Positions 52,552 to 61,709 of a DNA stretch of 64,000 bases are shown here, piece after piece; within the stretch, counting starts at the first letter, position 1, and the number at the start of each line of letters is the position of its first letter. The position numbers were made by a program, and so were the translations under genes. This stretch comes from Bromus sterilis (lineage: Eukaryota; Streptophyta; Magnoliopsida; Poales; Poaceae), in NCBI GenBank assembly GCA_950022295.1, contig OX465597.1, forward strand, positions 191,021,016 through 191,085,015, read 5' to 3'. Under the pieces are notes generated by a model. It saw only the letters and a program-made list of their open reading frames with translations. It was not told where the DNA came from and ran no database searches.

Positions 52552-54513
52552 TGATGCGGAGCATCCAACGGACATCACCATGGGCATGGGCCTCCCACCA
52601 AAGGACACACGCATCGAGCATTCAAAGGTGAACTCTATCCTTTACGCGTGTCCTTTCGGTCCTCTCACGGATGGCATACTACTTGACACTCCGATGTTGC
52701 ACACTTATAGGTTGGAGCCACATGATGAACGTGCAATGGAGGAGGTCGGACATAAGAGAACGACTACACTATCCACGAGAGAAGCTTGGAACAGAAGGTG
52801 GAACAAAGGAGAAGATGATTCGACTCCAGACAGCTTTCGGACGTCCGACGACTTTCGGACTTCCGACAGCTCGGGCATCCGAAACTCGTCGGACGTCCGA
52901 CATGCCATGGTCAGGAGCCCTCCCATCGGAGCGAACGTGCGACAGACTTCGGACTTCCGACAGCTCGAACGTCCGAAAGTCGTCGGATTTCCGACATCTA
53001 CTACTCCATGTCGCCAGGTCGTCTACAGGACTCCACCGATGCAGCCACTTCCGGCAATCTGAAGCTCCACGGACGTCCGAAACCCAATGGGCGCCCGAAA
53101 CATACCTGTGCGCAGATTCAGTTGGGCCACGACCCATGTATCCCCTTTCCCCCCTAGCCTATAGATAGTTGTCTCCTATCTCAGTTTTAGGGTTAGCTAA
53201 GAATTTACCAAAGACTTGAGAGCTTAGCTCCTTCTTCCCCCTAGGGAATTAGATCTCCTTGAGATCCTCTCAAGCCTTCCTCCTACCTCCTCTCCCCACT
53301 CATAGAAGGAGAGGAACCCAATCCTATTCATAGAAGGAGAGGGAGACTATCAAGCTTACCTCTTGTGGTGTATGGATCTTGATAGAGGCGAAGGTGTCCC
53401 GATGTTTCGATGAGATGATGGAGATCGATTATGGTGGAGACGACTTTCATGACCCGACTACGAACGTGCGAAGACGTTGCGCCTTAGCGATCGCTAAACC
53501 AACTCCGAGAGGTTATTGATCCCGCGGATGCACGATCAACCTGACCACGAAGGTCTAATTCCTGCAAGCAATCGAAATACAAACAAGCAAGAACTAAGAA
53601 TTGCAATCTGGATATTGCGAATATAAGATGAAAGATTAACATAAGTTGGGGTTCCAATGCGGTCTTGGCCTGGTCGGACGACACAAACGAAGAACTCGAA
53701 GTTGCGGCTATGGCTAACTTAAATCTAATTAAAACCCAAGTCTAAACGACGCCCTAAGGGCTGTATATATGGGGGAACAAAGGGGAATTTCGTGGCCCCT
53801 TAGAGGAGGGGTCCGAAAACAACCGTAACTCGGTTTCCCCACACATACGGACTCTAAAAAATAGCCTATTAAGTGTATTTCGAAATTACATGGGCCGGCC
53901 CAATAATAAGGTGACGCAGTACCTATAATAACCCTTGGACGAAAATATTAATGTGGCATCTTGTGTCTCTCGTCCAAGTCTTCATGCACGCCTTATGGTG
54001 GCCTCAAAGTGCGAAAATCACCAATCACCACTGGAAGCTCCATTGTCCTTTCCCGCGAGCGCACCTCCTTCTCCATGCTTGATCCCGCTCCAATGACCAT
54101 CCTTCTTATCTATGCTAGGTCCTTCATTCATAAGACAAACAAAAGTATCTAATTTAGGCAGCATCATATGTTCCTGAACATTAGAAGGATTCGCAAGAAA
54201 CGAAAGTACATGATAATTTAGTTGACGTGCGCGTGCTCTAGTAACTGGTCCAGTATGTATAGTTGGTGAAGATGTGGGTGTAACATTAGTAGAGATGTCC
54301 TCATCAGAGACTATCAAGCTTACCTCTTGTGGTGTATGGATCTTGTGATGTGTGGTATTTGGGAGTGGATTTGAGTGCTTATATGTTTGGATCTTGTTCC
54401 CATTTGTCTCTTGTGTTAATTGTATTTGTGATCCCCTTTGTTCTTGTTGTTGTTGTGGATCCCCACCTCCAAATTGTGAAGATTGGGCCAAACCCTAGGC
54501 TTTTCCTACATCA
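52552..54513 (+). mobile_element. LTR-D2, interrupted by a solo CRM LTR
   Basis: It starts TGATGCGGAGCATCC and ends CTACATCA, followed by TT and the primer site TGGTATCATGAGC (54516-54528). Without the inserted LTR (53380-54306) and one flanking repeat it is about 1.0 kb. The first part is coding-like (DAEHPTDITMGMGLPP). Palindromes of the TCGGACGTCCGA type fill 52837-53085, where D1 has GGTACTACCGG. It is the 5' LTR of the D element whose gag lies at 56133. Confidence 0.8.
53380..54306 (-). mobile_element. Solo CRM LTR (variant A2) with 37-bp flanking repeats
   Basis: 927 bp, minus strand, standard termini, A2 markers. Instead of a 5-bp duplication, 37 bp of target (GAGACTATCAAGC...ATGGATCT) are present on both sides (53343-53379 and 54307-54343). 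No internal region. Small insertions relative to other A2 LTRs (for example CACCAATCACCACTGG near 54019) explain the extra length. Confidence 0.92.
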
Positions 54514-56132
54514 TTTGGTATCATGAGCAAGGTTGACACAATTTGGAGTCCCTCCCCCTCACTTTTCTAGCCAATTTTTGTTTGTTCTTGTCAGATTTCG
54601 AAAATCCCCACCAAAAATAGCCATACCCAAGATCTTGCGATTTGTGGTTCCTTGTGAGTTTTTGTAGATTTTGATCCGTGGATCTAGTGTTTAGCAAGTG
54701 GATCCACTCTCCTTTGCGTTCCCTAGCCCCAATTTTTCATTTTCCCCATCAATTTTGGACTTCAAAGAGGCCATTTTCCGCCCCAAATCGAGTTTTCGGG
54801 CTCAAATCGCGACTCTAGCCGACACCACTTTCGGACGTCCAAATTTTTTTCGGGATTACGAAATTTTCTAACCAGAACGCTGCTTCCGGAGTCGGATTTC
54901 CGTCGCAGTTCGGACGTCCGACGCGTGACAACTTGGGCAAATTTGTTTTGGCCGTAACTTCTTCATCCGGAGACCGATTTCGACGTTCTTGAGCTCGTTT
55001 TGTAGCTCTTACATACCCTATCATTCTAGATAGGTTCCCTCACCTTTTTCTCCCATCCAATTTTCGGAATTTGGCATCTTTTCCTAGGTCATTGTGCACG
55101 GAAGCTCGAAACCGTGCATCTTCGCCGTTTTCAACTATCGGGGCCATCACCAACAACAAGGAGAGCCTCTCCATCGACTACATCGACCAACGAGCTTCAT
55201 CATCAACGACGACCATCCATCCTTCGACCCCCTCAACCGGAAGCAAGGTCGGTCTTCTCCGACTTCGTGAAAGGTTAAGTGTGACGAAGGTATCCATCCC
55301 GTCACATCCTTTTCCTTCCTTGCCATTACCTTGATAGCCCACCATCTTTGTGATTACCTCATACCTATTGAGCCTAGCTAGTCGAGTATTGCCGGGCTTC
55401 GCGAAAACTTGTGCACCATAGTGATAGCATATCTTGTTACATCATTACTATATCATATAGTGTGATAGCTTACTCCCGTGCATATCTTGTGAGACTACTA
55501 GCACATAGTTGGTTGAGCCTCAAGGCAAAGTGGTACAAGTGGGAAAATTCAAAAAGAAAGAGGCAAGCTTTTAAGCAAAAGCCAAAAGAGAAAGAATCAC
55601 AAGATTTTAAGCAAAAGAGAGAGTGCATGCAAAGAAATACTTGTGCAAGAGACACGTGGAAGGGAAAGCCTACGCTTGCAAGCATATAGGTTGGTGCCAA
55701 GTAGTGAATCGTGCCCTCTAGTGCAATCAAGCTAGTGTCTCTCCCTGTGTTTGTGCAACACGAGCTTAGTCTTCGATAGGCCATTATTTTGTATGCTCAT
55801 TCCTTTGGTTGCACAAGCCACACTATCTTTGCGCGTGTGTTATTTTATTGCCCTCCTCTATATTTGTGATCACTTGATTTGCATTTGGAGTTCTTTGGAT
55901 TGCTTTAAACTCTTACAATATCTTGGACTTCAATTTGCTTGATTCTTGTGCCACTAATCCGTTCCGAGCTCCACGATAAGCCATTTGTAGGTGTGCGTTT
56001 GGGAACGACACTCAAACAAGGACACTCTTTTCATTACACGAAGCTATACATCACTCGACTCATTACATCTTCGAGAAGGTATCCTTGTTATTGTTCTCTT
56101 CCTTTTACTCTCACATCTACCCGCTTGTTGTG
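54514..56132 (+). mobile_element. D element leader
   Basis: 1.6 kb from the PBS to the gag ATG. No long frame. TCGGACGTCC-type motifs recur at 54831-54925. Long leaders of this kind are usual in grass Ty3/gypsy elements. Nothing else recognised. Confidence 0.6.
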
Positions 56133-56582
56133 ATGGCTATGCAAGAACCCCCCTTGATATATGGCGGCAATGGTAACTACTACGAGGCTTACCCACCTCA
56201 TGATGATTGGAGATCTCGATCACCTCCTCCAAGACAAGACCACCACCACACGAGCTACTTCTACTACAACGACGACATTGAGCTCCATTTCTATGGTACT
56301 CATGATCCCGAGGAGTACCTCGCGTGGGACGAGAAGGTGGACAACTACCTCTTGCATAACCAAGTCCACTCCAAAGATAAAGTGAAGCGCGCCACTAGAC
56401 ACTTCTACGACTCCGTGCACACTTGGTGGGTTCACAAAACTTCCACCTCGCGCTCCCGCAAGAGTTGGACAAGGTTGAAGAGAGCTATGAGGCGAGAGTT
56501 TTTGCCCTCCACCCTCTCCGAAGAGCTCCGTCACCATTTGATGAACACCACGCAAGGATCCAAGACACTTGAAGAGTACCTT
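56133..56582 (+). pseudogene. gag: D element gag, N-terminal part
   Basis: ATG 56133 (MAMQEPPLIYGGNG) is the nearest ATG to the conserved part and follows a leader without better starts. About 150 codons are open: an acidic and aromatic N-terminus with RSRSPPPRQDHHH, then a Retrotrans_gag-like core (FYGTHDPEEYLAWDEKVDNY, HTWWVHK, LKRAMRREFLPSTL, LRHHLMNTTQGSKTLEEYL). The frame is cut by the C6 5' LTR at 56583, with ACCTT as the left target bases. The remaining gag and pol are not in the window. It belongs to a Ty3/gypsy family distinct from CRM; I do not recognise which. Confidence 0.8.
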
Positions 56583-57500
56583 TGATGAGGACATACCTAC
56601 TAATGTTACACCCACATCCTCACCCACTACACATATTGGACAAGTTACTAGAGCACGCGCACGTCAACTAAATTATCAGGTACTTTCGTTTCTAGCGAAT
56701 CCTTCTAATGTTCATGAACATATGATGCTGCCTAAATTAGATAACTTTGTTTCGCTTATGAATGAAGGACCTAGCATGGACAAGAAGGATGGTCATTGGA
56801 GCGGGATCAAGCATGGAGAAGAAGGTGCGTGCGCGGGAAAGGACAATGGAGCTTCCAATGGTGATTTTCGCACTTTGAAGCCACCATAAGACGTGCATGA
56901 AGGCTTGGACGAAATACACGAGATGCCACTTCATTATTTTCGTCCAAGGGCAATTATAGGTGCTGCGTCACCTTAATATTGGGTTGGGCCCATGTAATTT
57001 CGAAATAATACATTATAGGCTGTTTTTAGAGTCCGTATGTGTGGGGAAACTGTGTTAGGGTTGTTTTTGTACCCCACCTCCAAGGGGTCACGAAAATCCC
57101 CTCTGTTCCCCCATATATACAGCCATTAGGGCGTCGTTAAACTTGGGTTTTAAATAGATTTAAGTTAGCCATAGCAGCAACTTCGAGCTCTTCGTTTGTG
57201 TCATCCGACCAGGCCAAGACCGCATTGGAACCCCAACTTCTGTTAATCATTCATCTTATATCCGCAATATCCAGATTGCAATTCTTAGTTCTTGCTTGTT
57301 CTTGTCGATTGCTTGCAGGAATTAGACCTTCGTGGTCAGGTTGATCGTGCATCCGCGGGATCAATAACCTCTCAGAGTTGGTTTAGCGATCGCTAAGGCG
57401 CAATGTCTTTGCACGTTCGTAGTCGGGTCATGAAAGTCTACTCCACCATAATCGACCTCCATCATCTCATCGAAACATCGGGACACCTTCGCCCCTATCA
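56583..57500 (+). repeat. C6 5' LTR (variant A1)
   Basis: 918 bp, TGATGAGGACATACC to CCCCTATCA; it is followed by AG and TGGTATCAG. It carries more private changes than most LTRs here (for example AATAATACATTATAGG, CTGTGTTAGGG), consistent with an older insertion. Confidence 0.92.
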
Positions 57501-57619
57501 AGTGGTATCAGATTTCCAGGTTGATCGGTGAGATTTACCAATTTTTCGTAGTCTAGATTGGTTCTGTTCTTCATACCTACAGTCCACGAAAAAGCCAAAA
57601 AAAATTAGCCTTTGTCCAG

Positions 57620-58534
57620 TGATAGAGGCGAAGGTGTCCCGATGTTTCGATGAGATGGTGGGGATCGATTATGGTGGAGACGACTTTCACGATCCGACTA
57701 CGAACGTGCGAAGACGTTGCGCCTTAGCGATCGCTAAACCAACTCTGAGAGGTTATTGATCCCGCGGATGCACGATCAACCTGACCACGAGGGTCTAATT
57801 CCTGCAAGCAATCGAAGAACAAGCAAGAACTAAGAATTGCAATCTGGATATTGCGAATATAAGATGAATGATTACGAAAGTTGGGGTTCCAATGAGGTCT
57901 TGGCCTGGTCGGATGACACAAACGAAGAGCTCGAAGTTGCGGCTATGGCTAACTTAAATCTAATTAAAACCCAAGTCTAAACGACGCCCTAAGGGCTGTA
58001 TATATGGGGGAACAGAGGGAATTTCGTGGCCCCTTGGAGGTGGGGTCCGAAAACAACCCTAACTCGGTTTCCCCACACATACGGACTCTAAAAACAGCCT
58101 ATAATGTGGTATTTCGAAATTACATGGGCCCAGCCCAATATTAAGGTGACGCGACACCTATAATGGCCCTTGGACGAAAATAATGAAGTGTCATCTCGCG
58201 TATTTCGTCCAAGACTTCATGCGCGCCTTATGGTGGCTTCAAAGTGTGATAATCACCACTGGAAGCTCCACTGTACTTTCCCGCGCGCGCACCTTCTTCT
58301 CCATGCTTGATCCCGCTCCAATGACCATCCTTCTTGTCCATGCTAGGTCCTTCATTCATAAGCAAAACAAAAGTATCTAATTTAGGCAGCATCATATGTT
58401 CATGAACAATAGAAGGATTCACAAGAAACGAAAGTACCTGATAATTTAGTTGACGTGCACGTGCTCTAGTAACTGGTCCAGTATGTGTAGTTGGTGAGGA
58501 TATGGGTGTAACATTAGTAGGGATGTCCTCATCA
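57620..58534 (-). mobile_element. Solo CRM LTR in the C6 leader
   Basis: 915 bp, minus strand, flanked by TCCAG (57615-57619 and 58535-58539). The leader sequence reads through (CCTTTGTCCAGTTTTCTTT) when the LTR and one repeat are ignored. A1 variant. Confidence 0.94.
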
Positions 58535-58674
58535 TCCAGTTTTCTTTTCAGTACTTTCTTTGTTGAATTTGCGGTTGCATCGTTGTGTCAAGTTGCTGAT
58601 CTTAGAGTCTAGCTCCCTTAGAGTTTCGAGTTCTGGTCACGGTTTGCCACGCCACCGCCGCACAGTCGTCACTC

Positions 58675-58776
58675 CACCACGTTCCGCCAATCCGAGTCCA
58701 TATACACCACCACGTTCTGCCAATCTGAGTCCATATACACCACCACGTTCCGCCAATCCGAGTCCATATACACCAG
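58675..58776 (+). repeat. 33-bp minisatellite in the C6 leader
   Basis: Three units of a 33-bp repeat (CACGTTCCGCCAATCCGAGT plus CCATATACACCAC) start at 58678, 58711 and 58744. Other leaders have fewer and more degenerate copies (6199-6290; 41863-41930 complement). The unit length is a multiple of three, so short frames through it look repetitive (RSANPSPYTPP), but there is no evidence that it is translated. Confidence 0.85.
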
Positions 58777-59555
58777 CACGACCTAGTTTAGTTTTGAGTT
58801 GTTAGAGTTGGATTTCACCAAACTTTTGTCGTACGTAGAAGGGGGTGATTTCCAAAAAAAATGCGCAGTTTTGGGCCAAAATTTCCGAAAACACGCAGTT
58901 GTCGAAAAAAATTCTGGCTATCCTATTTTTAGGTCTAGTAGAGCGTTTTGAGACACTCGCCATCATAGCAAATTTTCGGGCCCGAAATCCAAATTTTTGA
59001 TCCGGACAGTCAAAAAAATTGCAGAAAAATTTTCGTGTCTATCCTGTTTTTTAGGCTTCAAAAGTGTTTTGAGACACTCCCCATTATAGTGATTTTCGTT
59101 GAAAAGAGCGCAAAAAAAATTGCGCCACCAAAAAAGAGAGAGAAAACAATTCAGAGTGTGTTTCTCAGTTGTTTACGTGTCGCGCCGTGCTTTCGTTGGT
59201 ATTTTAGGCTCGCGTCTCTAGTACGGTCTAGCCTAGGATCAGCAAAGTACCGACGTTGAGTGTTTATTCAGCTTTGCATCTGTGTCTTGATTACTGTTGA
59301 GCCTTTTGCTACCATACTTGTCAGCCTTTCTACAGCTCCACATATATTCTACAACGTGCGTTTTGACACCTCCTGGCCATCGCTCTACCACATCTCTGAG
59401 AGTTTTGACCCGTTGGTTGTACATCACCACCTGCTGCTAGGTAAGAACCGGTAAGAACGAAAGAAAAGCTTGACGGATTTGTGCTTTCCACCACCCCCAC
59501 ATCCCATTAGTAGAAGTTGGATCATATTTCTGTGTGTTTTCTATTTCTGCTAACC

Positions 59556-60795
59556 ATGCCAGGATCACATGATGAAGTGGCACAGGACGTGCCCGATTGG
59601 GAGAACATGACAAACAAGGAGCTACATGATAAATTTTCACAAATGATGTCTGAACAGGTGAATGATATCGAGAACAGATTTACAGAGGCGATTGATAGCG
59701 TGGAGAAGATGATCGACACCAAGCTCGACGCCAAGTTTACTGAGTTGATCGCACGCCTACCTCCACAGCCTGCTGCCGCTCCGGCACAGCCACCGTTTCG
59801 ACGCCGTGCACGGCGTATTCTGTTTTCGACCGAACAAGCGGCTGGTATTGGTGCTCCTGCTGGTAGAGTTGCTGCTGCTGCTGCTTCTGACATCGGCCAG
59901 TACGACAACTACGAGGGTGATTACGAGGAGGTGGAACAAGAAGCGCCCTATGAACAGCCAGCTGGACGTCCACGTCCCAACATTCGACACGGTCGACACG
60001 AACCACCCCCTCAGGTACGCGATGATGAACATGTGCCTAAACTGAAACTGAATCTTAAGCCATTTGAGGGTAGATATATTCCTGATACTTATCTTACTTG
60101 GGAGTTAGAAACTGAACAACGCTTTACGTGTTTTACAATATCCTGAGAATAGACGTGTTAATGCTGCAGTTTGTGAATTCACGAGGTTTGCATCTATTTG
60201 GTGGTCTGAACATTGTAGATTGCATGCTAATAATATTCCAACTACTTGGGATGCTTTAAAAGATGCTATGCGTACTCGTTTGGTTCCTCCATATTGTCAA
60301 CGTGAATTGCTACAAAATTTACAACGTTTGAGACAGGGAAAAAATATGTAGAGGAATATTATCAGGAATTACAAACTGGATTGATTAGATGTGGCCTACT
60401 AGAGGATAATGAAACTATGCTAGCACATTTTATGGGAGGCTTAAACTAGGAGATACAGACTATTCTAGAATACAAGGACTATACTACTATAACTCGTTTG
60501 TTTCATCTTGCTTGTAAAGATGAACGTGAAGTGCAGGATCGACAGGCCGCTACGAGACCTAACTTTTCTGCAGGACGAACTACATCATGGACATCGCGTG
60601 GTCCTTCTACACGTCATGCTGCAACACCGCCTACTTCAGCCACTAATTCTTACAGGGGGCCACCAAAACAGCCACCGCCACCATTCAAGGGTACACAGAG
60701 TGGTCCAGCGGCTAGTTCGTCATCATCCATGGCATCCACAGGGCAAACACGAGATCGTGATATTATATGTCGCAGGTGCCAAGGCGGTGGTCACT
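59556..60795 (+). pseudogene. gag: C6 gag, decayed and truncated
   Basis: ATG 59556 (MPGSHDEVAQDVPDW). It is open through the N-terminal part and DDEHVPKLKLNLKPFEGRY to about 60127, where one extra T (TGTTTTACAATA) shifts the frame. A further base change near 60345 and a TAG near 60447 (LNxEIQT) follow. The region before the knuckle (60498-60790) is again readable, and the knuckle starts (CRRCQGGGH), but C7 cuts it after the histidine at 60795. The left target bases for C7 are TCACT. Confidence 0.9.
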
Positions 60796-61709
60796 TGATA
60801 GGGGCGAAGGTGTCCCGATGTTTCGATGAGATGGTGGAGATCGATTATGGTGGAGGCGACTTTCACGATCCAACTACGAACGTGCGAAGATGTTGCGCCT
60901 TAGCGATCGCTAAACCAACTCCGAGAGGTTATTGATCCCGCGGATGCACGATCAACCTGACCACGAAGGTCTAATTCCTGCAAGCAATCGAAGAACAAGC
61001 AAGAACTAAGAATTGCAATCTGGATATTGCGAATATAAGATGAATGATTACGAAAGTTGGGGTTCCAATTAGGTCTTGGCCTGGTCGGATGACACAAACG
61101 AAGAGCTCGAAGTTGCGGCTATGGCTAACTTAAATCTAATTAAAACCCAAGTCTAAACGACGCCCTAAGGGCTGTATATATGGGGGAACAGAGGGGAATT
61201 AGTGGCCCCTTGGAGGAGGGGTCCGAAAACAACCCTAACTTGGTTTCCCCACACATACGGACTCTAAAAAATAGCCTATTAAGTGTATTTCGAAATTACA
61301 TGGGCCTGGCCCAATAATAAGGTGACGCAGCACCTATAATAACCCTTGGACGAAAATATTAATGTGGCGTCTTGTGTCTCTCGTCCAAGTCTTCATGCAC
61401 GCCTTATGGTGGCCTCAAAGTGCGAAAATCACCACTGGAAGCTCCATTGTCCTTCCCGCGCGCACACCTCCTTCTCCATGCTTGATCCCGCTCCAATGAC
61501 CATCCTTCTTATCCATGCTAGGTCCTTCATTCATAAGACAAACAAAAGTATCTAATTTAGGCAGCATCATATGTTCCTGAACATTAGAAGAATTCGCAAG
61601 AAACGAAAGTACCTGATAATTTAGTTGACGTGCACGTGCTCTAGTAACTGGTCCAGTATGTGTAGTTGGTGAAGATGTGGGTGTAACATTAGTAGAGATG
61701 TCCTCATCA
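60796..61709 (-). repeat. C7 3' LTR (variant A2)
   Basis: 914 bp, standard start; the end reads CCCCTATCA. It has A2 markers (AATACACTTAATAGG). A missing T near 61453 shifts the tail frame. Confidence 0.92.

Larger units (their letters stand above)
56583..60795 (+). mobile_element. C6: CRM 5' half, cut by C7
   Basis: 5' LTR 56583-57500, PBS 57503-57511, leader 57501-59555 (with a solo LTR at 57620-58534), gag 59556-60795. It is inserted in the gag of the D element and interrupted itself by the C7 3' LTR at 60796. The rest would lie beyond the right edge, if present. This makes three layers: C7 in C6 in D. Confidence 0.9.

Noticed and set aside
52257..53168. Several overlapping frames in the palindrome-rich LTR-D2/E region
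   Set aside because: They arise from repeated TCGGACGTCCGA motifs (SDVR/RTSD peptides on both strands); no domain and no conserved start.
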